A DNA stretch of 13,408 bases from an uncultured Collinsella sp. (GCA_902495985.1 CABUZF010000013.1:1-13408); one strand, 5' to 3'; counted from the stretch's first letter, positions 1 through 7,537 are shown. The notes: generated by a model not told the origin, from the letters alone. Translations and numbers: made by a program.

Positions 1-983
1 ACGATGACCGCAACTGGCGCGATCCCTTTGTGCTTTGGGATGAGGAGAACGAAGAGTACATGCTCATCCTCGGCACGCGCGTGGGCGAGGACAAGCGTCT
101 GATGACCGGGCGTCTGGTCAAGTTCACCTCCAAGGACCTGGATACCTGGGAGTTCCAGGGCGACTGGTGGAATCCGGGCCTTTACACCATGTTCGAGATG
201 CCCGATCTCTTTAAGATGGGCGACTGGTGGTATCTGGTGTTCTCCGAGTACAGTGATGGCAACAAGACCCGTTACCGCATGTCTCGCTCCATCAACGGTC
301 CTTGGATCACTCCTGCTGACGATTCATTCGATGGCCGCGCGTACTATGCCGCGCGTACCGCATTTGATGGCGAGCGCCGCGTTCTCTTTGGTTGGGTTCC
401 TACGCGTGACGAGGGTGGCGATCCCAGCTCTTACCTGTGGGGTGGCACCTTTATGCCTCTCGAGATCGTTCAGCGTGCCGACGGAACGCTCGGCACCAAG
501 CTCCCTGACAGCATGCTTGGCGCCTTTGGCGAGGCTAAGGCAGTCGAGGCCTTTGAGCTTTCCTGCGAGTCGGGCAAGGTCGAGCAGGTGCTCGCCGCGG
601 ATGCCGGTTCCACCTATATGCTCGATGCCGACATCGAGCTCGCCGGAGACGCTGCCGGCTTCTCGGTGAAGCTTGCCGAGGACGCCGAGTCCGGTCTTGC
701 CTATGAGTTCCGCGCCAACCTGCGTGAGGGCAAGCTCGAGTTTACGGCGGCCCCCCAGTATCCGTGGTTCCAGGTCAACAACATGGGCCTCGAGCGTCCG
801 TTGTTCTTTAAGGGCGAGGGCACTCATCATGTGCGCCTGGTCGTTGACGACGATATCGCGACCATCTTTGTCGATGATGTTGCGCTCAACGCTCGCTTCT
901 GCAATAAGCAGGGCCAGGGTGTGGCACTGACGGTCACCGACGGTACGCTCAAGTGCGCAAATGCAACGATCGCGTCTCTGTAA
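1..983 (+). CDS. Glycoside hydrolase family 32 enzyme (5'-truncated)
   Basis: The reading frame enters open at base 3, so the gene starts outside the window; 326 C-terminal residues are visible. GH32 enzymes hydrolyse beta-fructosides (sucrose, sucrose-6-phosphate, fructo-oligosaccharides, levan or inulin). Seen: the transition-state aspartate motif WRDP at the very start of the visible part, the acid/base glutamate in FEMPDLF (Glu codon 195-197), then the end of the five-blade propeller and a C-terminal beta-sandwich (HHVRLVVDDDIATIFVDD). The nucleophile motif (WxNDPNG) should lie upstream. The usual ECPD motif reads EMPD here, so it belongs to a diverged GH32 branch, clearly different from the second GH32 protein at 2582. 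The PTS permease follows after 45 bases without a terminator, so they probably form one operon. Localisation cannot be judged because the N-terminus is missing. Family assignment is firm; substrate is unknown. Confidence 0.88.
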   Translation, partial: DDRNWRDPFVLWDEENEEYMLILGTRVGEDKRLMTGRLVKFTSKDLDTWEFQGDWWNPGLYTMFEMPDLFKMGDWWYLVFSEYSDGNKTRYRMSRSINGPWITPADDSFDGRAYYAARTAFDGERRVLFGWVPTRDEGGDPSSYLWGGTFMPLEIVQRADGTLGTKLPDSMLGAFGEAKAVEAFELSCESGKVEQVLAADAGSTYMLDADIELAGDAAGFSVKLAEDAESGLAYEFRANLREGKLEFTAAPQYPWFQVNNMGLERPLFFKGEGTHHVRLVVDDDIATIFVDDVALNARFCNKQGQGVALTVTDGTLKCANATIASL

Positions 984-1028
984 TGGCATCAAAACGTTTT
1001 ATGATTTCGTAAGGGAATGGAGAGGAAC

Positions 1029-2480
1029 ATGGACTACAAAGTAGTGTCTCAGCAAGTCGTCGATAACGTCGGCGGTCTGGAGAACATCGAGGGCGCCACG
1101 CATTGCGTTACGCGTCTGCGTCTGGTGCTCAAGGATACGAGCAAATACAACAAGGCCGAGCTCGAGAACATCGATGGCGTCAAGGGCGTGCTGTACAACA
1201 GCGGCCAGCTCATGATCATTTTCGGTACCGGTACCGTCAACAAGGTTTACGATGAGTTTATGGCTCTGACGGGCGTTAAGGAGATCAGCGCTTCCGAGGT
1301 CAAGGGCGCCGAGGCGGACAAGAAGGGCAAGTTCTTCTCGGTCCTCAAGGTATTCTCGGATATCTTTATCCCCATCATTCCCGCCTTCGTCGGCGCTGCA
1401 ATCATCATCGGCCTTAAGTCGCTGATCGTTGCCAACGGCCTCTTTGGCATGGAGGGCAGCCTTGCCGACCACAGCGAGTTCCTCAAGAACCTCGCAAGCT
1501 TCTTTGCCATTATCGCCACCACGTTCGACTACCTGCCTGTCCTGGTTATGTACAGCGCGGTGAAGCGTTTTGGCGGTAACCCGATTCTGGGCATCCTCGT
1601 CGGTATCGTCATGGTTCACCCGAGCCTTATGAACCGTAACACGTTCGTTATGGACCCGACGGGTGCTGAGTACTGGAACTTCGGTCCGCTATCCATTCCC
1701 ATGGTTGCTTTCCAGGGCGGCGTGTTCCCTGCAATCCTGACTGCCTGGTTTATGGCCAAGGTCGAAAAGATTGCCCAGAAGTACATCCCCGAGGTCGTTT
1801 CGTTCGTCTTTGTCCCGACCGTTACCCTGATTCTTGCTAACGTCGCCCTGTTCACCGTGTTCGGCCCGCTCGGCAACCTGATCGGCGACGTCCTCGCCGG
1901 CGTAATCGATATCCTGTACAACAGGATGGGCGTCTTTGGTGCCTTTGTCTTCGCCGCGTTCCTGCAGCCGCTCGTCGTTACCGGTACGCATCAGTTCATC
2001 CAGGGTATCGAGGCAAACCTCGTTGCCACGACTGGCTTCAACTACATCCAGGCAATCTGGTCGGTTTCCATCATCGCCCAGGGCGGCGGCGCCATCGGTA
2101 TGTACCTCATTCACAAGAAGCACTCCAAAGAGCGCAACATCTGCATGTCGTCCTTTATCCCGACGCTGGTCGGTATCTCCGAGCCCGCAATCTTTGCTGC
2201 AAACATGCGCTACTCGATCATCCCGTTCATCTGCGCTTGCATCGGTGCAGGCTGCGGCGGTGCCTTCGTGAAGCTCTTTGAGGTGCGCGCCATCGGTCAG
2301 GGTCTGACCGGCGTGCTTGGCCTGCTCATCGTCACGCCCGAGACCCTCGTGTGGTATGTGGCTGGCAATCTCATCGCCTTCATCGTGCCGATCGTCTTGA
2401 TCTTTGCCTACAACAAGGCAAAGGGCGTGCCGACCACCGATGAAGAGGGCGCTGGCGCTGGCTTCGACGTTAGCTTCTAG
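1029..2480 (+). CDS. scrA: PTS EIIBC permease, sucrose/beta-glucoside type
   Basis: This membrane component of the phosphotransferase system imports and phosphorylates a sugar, by context sucrose to sucrose-6-phosphate. The 483-residue protein has an N-terminal EIIB domain with the phosphorylated cysteine at position 26 (ATHCVTRLRLVLKD), a linker near residues 85-100, and a long multi-pass EIIC domain containing the family's GISEPAIF motif near residues 378-390. There is no EIIA domain at the C-terminus, so a glucose-type EIIA must act in trans, as for many ScrA proteins. The start at 1029 is chosen because GGAGAGG lies just before it; an ATG at 1017 has no spacing to its nearest purine run. 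GH32 genes on both sides support a fructoside substrate. Trehalose or beta-glucoside specificity cannot be excluded from sequence alone. Confidence 0.85.
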   Translation: MDYKVVSQQVVDNVGGLENIEGATHCVTRLRLVLKDTSKYNKAELENIDGVKGVLYNSGQLMIIFGTGTVNKVYDEFMALTGVKEISASEVKGAEADKKGKFFSVLKVFSDIFIPIIPAFVGAAIIIGLKSLIVANGLFGMEGSLADHSEFLKNLASFFAIIATTFDYLPVLVMYSAVKRFGGNPILGILVGIVMVHPSLMNRNTFVMDPTGAEYWNFGPLSIPMVAFQGGVFPAILTAWFMAKVEKIAQKYIPEVVSFVFVPTVTLILANVALFTVFGPLGNLIGDVLAGVIDILYNRMGVFGAFVFAAFLQPLVVTGTHQFIQGIEANLVATTGFNYIQAIWSVSIIAQGGGAIGMYLIHKKHSKERNICMSSFIPTLVGISEPAIFAANMRYSIIPFICACIGAGCGGAFVKLFEVRAIGQGLTGVLGLLIVTPETLVWYVAGNLIAFIVPIVLIFAYNKAKGVPTTDEEGAGAGFDVSF

Positions 2481-2516
2481 TTGAGCCGTTCAGCGTAATG
2501 TGCGGATAAGTCCATT

Positions 2517-2560
2517 TGGGGAAGGGCGTTCGGCTCGTGTGAGTCGAGCGTCCTTTCCCA
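2517..2560 (+). other. Strong intercistronic hairpin between permease and GH32 genes
   Basis: Bases 2517-2536 can pair with 2541-2560 around a GTGT loop. All 20 positions pair in RNA, four of them as G-U wobbles, so the structure exists in + strand RNA but is imperfect as DNA on the opposite strand. No T-run follows (ATAGACGAGA comes next), so it is a poor intrinsic terminator. It lies 37 bases after the permease stop and ends 21 bases before the hydrolase start. It is more likely an mRNA stability or processing element, or a partial attenuator setting the ratio of the two proteins. The pairing is seen; the role is inferred. Confidence 0.6.
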
Positions 2561-2581
2561 TAGACGAGAAAGTCAACGGCG

Positions 2582-4024
2582 ATGTTTAATCAAAAAAATA
2601 AGGTGACATGCGCGGACTATGAGCAGTGGCGTGCCGGACAGGATGAGACGGTGGCTCGCATCGCATCCGACCCCGATAGGCTTTTGTTCCATGTGGAGCC
2701 TGAGCTTGGCTGGCTCAACGACCCCAATGGTTTGGTTCAGATTGGTGATACGTATCACATCTATCATCAATACGATCCGTTCGATGCTGCGCATGGCGGT
2801 CCAGTGCTTTGGAACCATCTGACGACAAAGGATTTTGTGACGTACGAGAATCACGGCCCCGTGCTGTTCCCCGATTCCGATTTGGATTCGAGTGGAGCGT
2901 ATTCTGGTTCTGCCTTTGTACGTGATGGCAAGATTCACTACTTCTATACCGGCAACGTTAAACATTTTGACCGTGATGATTACGACTACGTGTTGACGGG
3001 CCGTGAGCAAAACCAAATTCATATGGTTGCCGAGAATCCCGACGAATTGGGCGAGAAGCGCATAGCTGTTGGGCCGGTCGATTACCCCGACGATATCGGT
3101 ACGCACGTGCGCGACCCCAAGATCCTTGAACACGACGGTATCTACTACATGGTTCTCGGCGCTCGTACGAAAGACGATCGCGGGTGCGTGCTTGTCTATA
3201 CCTCGCGTGATCTAGAGGACTGGGGCTATGCGACGCGCATTGAGCTGGGCGAGAAGTTTGGCTTTATGTGGGAGTGTCCTGATCTGTTTGAGCTCGATGG
3301 CGAGCTTATTCTCGTTTGCTGTCCGCAGGGCGTGCCCGCCGATGGCTGGCGTTACCGCAATCCGCATCAGTGCGTGTGGTTCTCCATCGAGGCCGATTGG
3401 GGGGCGCCGAGCTTTAAGATCGTCGGCCAGGGCATGCCTCCGATGGTTGATGCCGGTTTTGATTTCTATGCCCCGCAGTCCTTTGAGGACGTTGCGGGTC
3501 GGCGTTTGATGATCGGATGGTCGGGTTGCCCCGATGCGAAGGCGGAAAGCCCGACGGTGGCGCGCGGGTGGCAGTGCGCGTTGACGGTGCCGAGAGAGTT
3601 GAGCATGCGCGGCGGCAAGCTCTGCCAGCAACCGGCGCACGAGATTGAGAGAATGCGCGGCAATTGCGTTCGTGCTGTAGGCGGTGAAACCGTTGAGGAG
3701 CCGGGTCGCCTGTTTGATCTTGTGGTTTCCTGTGAGGGAGCCAAGATGGTCGAGCTCGAAATCCGCAAGGGCGTCTTTGTACGCTATACGGACGGGATGC
3801 TTACCCTCGACATGGGTGACGAAGGCTATGGGCGCAACCAGAGGTCGATCGAGCTCAGCGAGCTTCGCGATTTGCGCGTGCTTTCGGACACTACGATGGT
3901 CGAGATTTTTGCCAACGGTGGCGAGGCAGCACTTACGAGCCGTACCTATTCGTCGGCGGTTCCGGCGATGGCGCTGCACGCCGAGGGTGCGGCGTCGATG
4001 GATTTCTACCGCCTCGCTCATTAA
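2582..4024 (+). CDS. scrB: Sucrose-6-phosphate hydrolase / beta-fructofuranosidase (GH32)
   Basis: This is a complete 480-residue GH32 enzyme that should split sucrose-6-phosphate, delivered by the PTS, into glucose-6-phosphate and fructose in the cytoplasm. All three catalytic motifs are present: nucleophile Asp47 in WLNDPNG, Asp178 in VRDPKI, and acid/base Glu231 in MWECPDLF. YSGSA at 107-111 matches the conserved substrate-pocket motif. The propeller spans roughly residues 35-335, followed by a C-terminal beta-sandwich. There is no signal peptide, consistent with an intracellular role. Length fits bacterial ScrB (about 450-500). The Shine-Dalgarno is weak (GAGAAAG, about 13 bases before ATG). 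Base composition is somewhat less GC-rich than the permease gene. Phospho-sucrose specificity is inferred from the adjacent EIIBC. Confidence 0.88.
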   Translation: MFNQKNKVTCADYEQWRAGQDETVARIASDPDRLLFHVEPELGWLNDPNGLVQIGDTYHIYHQYDPFDAAHGGPVLWNHLTTKDFVTYENHGPVLFPDSDLDSSGAYSGSAFVRDGKIHYFYTGNVKHFDRDDYDYVLTGREQNQIHMVAENPDELGEKRIAVGPVDYPDDIGTHVRDPKILEHDGIYYMVLGARTKDDRGCVLVYTSRDLEDWGYATRIELGEKFGFMWECPDLFELDGELILVCCPQGVPADGWRYRNPHQCVWFSIEADWGAPSFKIVGQGMPPMVDAGFDFYAPQSFEDVAGRRLMIGWSGCPDAKAESPTVARGWQCALTVPRELSMRGGKLCQQPAHEIERMRGNCVRAVGGETVEEPGRLFDLVVSCEGAKMVELEIRKGVFVRYTDGMLTLDMGDEGYGRNQRSIELSELRDLRVLSDTTMVEIFANGGEAALTSRTYSSAVPAMALHAEGAASMDFYRLAH

Positions 4025-4319
4025 CCGTGCATGGAGCACGATTGGACTTGTTGGGCGGAATGTGTCGCAGTTGCCGCGGCCAGCTACCGCTTATCGCGTA
4101 TAGCGACCGTTTGCGGAATAAGTAACACTCCTTAATAAACCGTGTAGAATCTCAGATAAGCACGGAGTTTTCCAGGGAGACGCTGTCCTTTGTTGTGTGC
4201 AAGGGACGGCGTCTCTTTGGCGCTTGGAGGCCGTTCTGCAGCAGGACGGTGGACGTGCGTCATATATTAAAAAACCAACGTCGAGATGGGTCGTGATAAG
4301 AATGGGCAAGTAAGTAATC
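4025..4319 (+). promoter_or_regulatory. degV upstream region with possible promoter
   Basis: No gene is visible in these 295 bases. A short CGTGC/GCACG hairpin (4026-4040) directly follows the hydrolase stop but lacks a T-run. A possible -10 TAGAAT lies at 4145-4150; no convincing -35 was found at 16-18 bases, so the promoter call is weak. A transcript starting near 4157 would carry the stem-loop at 4172-4220 close to its 5' end. A second short dyad is at 4231-4249 (CCGTTCTGC / GCAGGACGG, centred on CTGCAG). Confidence 0.3.
4172..4220 (+). other. Long stem-loop in the degV leader region
   Basis: Bases 4172-4191 pair with 4201-4220 around the 9-base loop GTTGTGTGC, giving 20 pairs of which several are G-U. 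Only TTTGG ends the stem, with no downstream T-tract, so it is not a standard intrinsic terminator. The asymmetric G-U pattern indicates function as + strand RNA. It could be the end of the GH32 transcript, protecting the 3' end, or a 5' leader structure of degV. Confidence 0.5.
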
Positions 4320-5156
4320 GTGGTTGAGTCTGGGTCGGATGTGACGCCGGAGCTCTGCGAGCGCTACGGCATCGTGCGCGTGCCCATGCATGTCACGATT
4401 GGTGACGAGACCGTCGAGGACGGCTCGATCGATCCGCTCGAGATTTATTCGCGCTGCAACGAGTTTGGCGTGATGCCCAAGACCAGCGGCTGCGCGCCTG
4501 CGGATTTTGCTCACGTGTACGACCGCATTCACGCTGAGCAGCCCGATGCGACCATTCTGCATCTCGCGTATTCCGAGGCCACGACCTGCTCGCATCAATC
4601 ATCGAAGATCGCCGCCAAGGGTCGCGACTACGTGTTCTCTATGGACACGCGCTTTGTCTCGGTAGGCCAGTCGCTCGTTGTCGTCGAGACCGCCAAATAC
4701 ATCGAGGCTCACCCCGATGCCACCGTCGACGAGATCTTTGCATTTACGAATTCCGTCATGGACCGCGTGCTGCTGGGCTTTGTTCCTACCGATCTTGCCT
4801 TTCTTAAGGCGGGCGGTCGCTTGTCCAACGTCGCATTCCTTGGCGCCCATCTGCTCAAGATTAAGCCCTGCATTGAGGTGACGGGCGGCAAGTTCGTGGC
4901 GACCAAGAAGTTCCGCGGCTCTATGCTCAAGTGCGCCCGCGCCTTTATTGACCACATGGTTGCGAAGGGCGAGATTGACTACTCGCACATTGGCCTGGCG
5001 TATTCGGTGGGCCTTTCCCAGGAGCTGCGCGATGACATGGAGGTCTATGCGCATGATCTGGGCTTTAAGGACGTTACCTGGACTCAGGTCGGCGGCGTCA
5101 TCTCGAGCCATTGCGGCCCGACCGCCTTCGGTGCGGTGCTCACGCTTAAGGCGTAA
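4320..5156 (+). CDS. DegV family fatty-acid-binding protein (N-terminus uncertain)
   Basis: DegV proteins (FakB-like) bind a fatty acid and present it to the kinase FakA. Family features are present: TSGCAPADF near residues 55-63 (the lipid headgroup TSxPSPxDF region), MDTRFVSVGQ as the second binding strand, and GGRLSN followed by the IKPCIEV block that precedes the C-terminal domain. The 278-residue length from GTG 4320 is typical. The first strand normally reads roughly K(I)VVESGSD after a few residues. Here an in-frame ATG at 4302 gives M-G-K, then TAA (4311-4313), then V-I before the GTG used here. Either translation starts at this GTG, costing about six residues, or the gene carries a nonsense mutation. 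The remainder of the frame is intact. There is no clear Shine-Dalgarno for either start. Confidence 0.8.
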   Translation: MVESGSDVTPELCERYGIVRVPMHVTIGDETVEDGSIDPLEIYSRCNEFGVMPKTSGCAPADFAHVYDRIHAEQPDATILHLAYSEATTCSHQSSKIAAKGRDYVFSMDTRFVSVGQSLVVVETAKYIEAHPDATVDEIFAFTNSVMDRVLLGFVPTDLAFLKAGGRLSNVAFLGAHLLKIKPCIEVTGGKFVATKKFRGSMLKCARAFIDHMVAKGEIDYSHIGLAYSVGLSQELRDDMEVYAHDLGFKDVTWTQVGGVISSHCGPTAFGAVLTLKA

Positions 5157-5198
5157 AGGCCGCAGGCGAGCGTTCTTCAGCCTGACATCTCGACGTAG

Positions 5199-5220
5199 CC
5201 CCCAGCCATGGTGATGGGGG
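5199..5220 (+). terminator. Weak hairpin downstream of degV
   Basis: CCCCCA (5199-5204) pairs with TGGGGG (5215-5220) around a 10-base loop, 43 bases after the degV stop. Only ATAGATTAAAA follows, so a T-tract is lacking; it may be a weak terminator or an mRNA 3' end stabiliser. Confidence 0.35.
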
Positions 5221-5236
5221 ATAGATTAAAACGTGC

Positions 5237-5281
5237 CGTTCTAGTCCGAGACGTTTAAACGCAAACGCATGGGCTAGAATG
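5237..5281. promoter_or_regulatory. Nested dyads upstream of pflA, possible operator and -10
   Basis: A perfect 10-bp palindrome CGTTTAAACG (5252-5261) sits inside a wider inverted repeat, TTCTAGTCC (5239-5247) against GGGCTAGAA (5271-5279), which has one mismatch. The right arm overlaps a possible -10 TAGAAT (5275-5280), about 50 bases upstream of the pflA start. No clear -35 was found. An operator for a dimeric regulator of anaerobic metabolism is plausible but unproven. Confidence 0.4.
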
Positions 5282-5330
5282 ACTCTGGCATTTTAATTGG
5301 TTGCATCCAAGGAGAGGCAAGGTAGCGCGA

Positions 5331-6149
5331 ATGGCAGAAATGACGCTTGAGGGTGTGGACGCTCGTCCCGAGGACTCTGCGTTTGCCCTTGGCCGCGTGC
5401 ATTCGATCGAGACGATGGGAACGGTCGACGGACCCGGCATCCGCTTTGTGGTGTTTGTTCAGGGCTGTCCCATGCGCTGCGCGTATTGCCACAATCCCGA
5501 TACCTGGTCGGTCAACGGCGGCACCATGGTGACCGTCGAACACCTGATGGATGAGTTCCAGAGTAACCACGAGTTCTATCGCAGCGGTGGCATTACGGTG
5601 TCCGGCGGCGAGCCGCTCCTGCAGCCCGAGTTTTTGGCCGATCTGTTTCGTGCTATGCATAACAACCCCGATGGCCGTGTACATACCTGCCTAGATAGCT
5701 GTGGCTATGCATTTGACCCCAACCACCCCGAGAAGTTCGATGCCGTGCTCAACGAGACCGACATGGTACTGCTCGATATTAAGCATGCCGACCCGGTCGA
5801 GCATAAAAAGCTGACCGGTTGCGATCCCGCACGCATCTTGGCGTTCGGCGATGAACTTGCACGTCGCAAGATCAAGGTCGTTATCCGCCACGTGGTGGTG
5901 CCGGGCATTACCGACACGGTGGAGGAGTGCGAGAAGCTCGGTCGCCTCATCGCTCCATGGCACAACGTGGTGGGCCTGGAAATGCTGCCGTATCACACGA
6001 TGGGTGTCGTCAAGTACGAGCAACTGGGCATTCCCTATAAGCTTGAGGGCGTACCTCAGATGGATACCGCGCGCATGCCCGAGTTGCGTAATGCCGTTAT
6101 GACCGGCATGAAAAAGCGCCGCGCGGAACTCAAAAACGCCATCGGCTAG
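5331..6149 (+). CDS. pflA: Pyruvate formate-lyase activating enzyme (radical SAM)
   Basis: This 272-residue cytoplasmic radical SAM enzyme uses S-adenosylmethionine and a [4Fe-4S] cluster to install the glycyl radical on pyruvate formate-lyase, which splits pyruvate to formate and acetyl-CoA in anaerobic fermentation. Seen: the cluster motif CPMRCAYC (Cys46, Cys50, Cys53), the preceding family signature VDGPGIRFVVFVQGC, the SAM-binding SGGEPLLQ (91-98), and the C-terminal LPYHTMGVVKYEQL typical of PflA. There is no ferredoxin insert, as expected of the classical PflA type. ATG 5331 is preferred because AAGG lies 8 bases upstream; TTG 5301 would add ten residues without a ribosome site. No pfl gene lies next to it here, so its partner must be outside the window. 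Confidence 0.92.
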   Translation: MAEMTLEGVDARPEDSAFALGRVHSIETMGTVDGPGIRFVVFVQGCPMRCAYCHNPDTWSVNGGTMVTVEHLMDEFQSNHEFYRSGGITVSGGEPLLQPEFLADLFRAMHNNPDGRVHTCLDSCGYAFDPNHPEKFDAVLNETDMVLLDIKHADPVEHKKLTGCDPARILAFGDELARRKIKVVIRHVVVPGITDTVEECEKLGRLIAPWHNVVGLEMLPYHTMGVVKYEQLGIPYKLEGVPQMDTARMPELRNAVMTGMKKRRAELKNAIG

Positions 6150-6163
6150 CGAGCCATTTTCGC

Positions 6164-6205
6164 TCCCCAAGGGCACTCATTGGGGACAGACTTAAATGAG
6201 CGCCC
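6164..6205. repeat. Palindromic element with two mutually exclusive hairpins
   Basis: TCCCCAA (6164-6170) can pair with TTGGGGA (6180-6186). Alternatively GGGCACTCATT (6171-6181) can pair with AATGAGCGCCC (6195-6205) with one mismatch. The two overlap at 6180-6181 and share loop sequence, so only one can form. The rest of the 6150-6411 gap shows no gene. The element resembles dispersed extragenic palindromes by structure only; copy number is unknown. Confidence 0.4.
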
Positions 6206-6346
6206 CTGGGCACCAAGTTGATTGCCAAAGAGCCCCGTCCCAAAAAGACTGGTCAAGGTTGCGGTGAGATGCGCAACAGAATCGTGCCATTTGGATAAAT
6301 ACGCTTGTGGTTTCTTTAAAGACACCTTAAACGCCGCTGAATATCT

Positions 6347-6374
6347 TTGGAAAGAAATACCTGCTCGGTATCAT
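6347..6374 (+). promoter_or_regulatory. Candidate promoter of the serine hydrolase gene
   Basis: TTGGAA (6347-6352, 4 of 6 to the sigma-70 consensus) and TATCAT (6369-6374, 5 of 6) are separated by 16 bases. A start near 6381 would leave a leader of about 30 bases holding the AGGAG (6402-6406) before GTG 6412. An alternative -10, TATAAA at 6385-6390, lacks a matching -35. Confidence 0.5.
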
Positions 6375-6411
6375 GCTGCTCGTATATAAACGGTAGCAGT
6401 CAGGAGACCAC

Positions 6412-7530
6412 GTGCGAAACATCGCATCGCGGGACGAGTATGTGCCGCAGCATGGCAGCAGATATAAGACGAAGGACACGTCTTCGTGTGGCCTTGCCGA
6501 CACTCGCATCCGCGTGAGGAAGATTGCCGCCATTGGGATGCTAACGTCGGCGGTTATTATCCTCGGAATTACCGCCAAAACCTACGCATCGGAGCGAATG
6601 GCACATTCAGATGCGTCAACGGTACAGACGCAAAACAAAAAGGTCTCTGAATCTAAAGTCACCGCAAGTCAAACCCTGTCGACAGCGAACCTCAAGACGG
6701 GGCTTTCGAAGGCGGACTTTAACGATATTCCCTCAGGCGATACCGTGCAGACCTTCTCACTGGTTGATGACCAGATCCTCGCCCTGGAGGATGAGAACCT
6801 CGCCGCACTCCAGAATGCGCTTGACCAGGCGCAGGAGCTGGGCGATGTGGGCGTGGTGTTTTACGACCTGTCGAGCGGTAAGGGCGTGACGTATAACGCT
6901 GATGTCGAGGTGTACGGTGCGAGTAGCTACAAGGCACTCTATGCGTTGTACATCTGCGAATCTCTGGTCGAGACGGGCCAGGTTTCACTCGATGACTTCC
7001 TTGGCACCTATGGTGGCTACAACATGGGTTGGCAGACGGTACGCGACTTGATCGAGGCCGCGGTCGTTTATTCAGACAACGATTCGTTTATTGCGTTACG
7101 TGCGGCGTTTGACCGTGTCGGTTACGAGGATTGGATTGTCGGTCTTGGCATCGGTTACGATACGGCACTGGATCCGATGAGTGATTTTCCGACCTACTGC
7201 CCGCGCACTTCTGCGAGGTTATGGCGTGAGATGAGCGAGTATCTGAGCATGGATACCGAGACTTCACAGTGGTTGTCGGGCCTTCTGGCATCAACATCGC
7301 GCTCGTTTATTCGCGATGGCATTGCGGACGAGCAGGTTTTGGTGCGCAACAAGGCAGGCTGGATTAGCGAGGATGGTTACTACTCGACATGCGATGCGGG
7401 CCTTATCGACATCGATGGCTGTACCTATGTCATGGGTATCATGACATCGATGCCGTGGAGCGACCGCTCGAGCGAGATTACGGCCGCGATTGCAAAGGCT
7501 CTGTTTGATACGCGAGCTGCACTGGCTTAG
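6412..7530 (+). CDS. Membrane-anchored class A beta-lactamase-like serine hydrolase
   Basis: The 372-residue protein has a basic cytoplasmic N-terminus (about 36 residues), one membrane segment (about 37-55), a Ser/Thr/Lys-rich linker to about residue 115, and a beta-lactamase/transpeptidase-fold domain outside the cell. Catalytic motifs are in the class A order: SxxK as Ser171-S-Y-Lys174, SDN at 221-223, and K-A-G at 314-316 in place of KTG. No glutamate is found where the class A omega-loop Glu166 would fall (about 34 residues after SDN; the stretch reads DPMSDFPTYCP), so efficient beta-lactam hydrolysis is doubtful. A role on cell-wall peptides, as a carboxypeptidase-like or penicillin-binding enzyme, is as likely. 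GTG start is supported by AGGAG five bases upstream. It sits alone between pflA and mtnN with its own candidate promoter. Family is confident; activity is inferred. Confidence 0.8.
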   Translation: MRNIASRDEYVPQHGSRYKTKDTSSCGLADTRIRVRKIAAIGMLTSAVIILGITAKTYASERMAHSDASTVQTQNKKVSESKVTASQTLSTANLKTGLSKADFNDIPSGDTVQTFSLVDDQILALEDENLAALQNALDQAQELGDVGVVFYDLSSGKGVTYNADVEVYGASSYKALYALYICESLVETGQVSLDDFLGTYGGYNMGWQTVRDLIEAAVVYSDNDSFIALRAAFDRVGYEDWIVGLGIGYDTALDPMSDFPTYCPRTSARLWREMSEYLSMDTETSQWLSGLLASTSRSFIRDGIADEQVLVRNKAGWISEDGYYSTCDAGLIDIDGCTYVMGIMTSMPWSDRSSEITAAIAKALFDTRAALA

Positions 7531-7537
7531 CGTGTTC

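Noticed and set aside
4286..4327. 13-codon frame overlapping the degV start
   Set aside because: It has no ribosome site; it could be a coupling leader but nothing beyond the overlap supports it.
5301..5330. TTG start adding ten residues to PflA
   Set aside because: There is no Shine-Dalgarno before it, while AAGG lies at good spacing before ATG 5331; the AGGAGAGG at 5310-5317 is within the extension.
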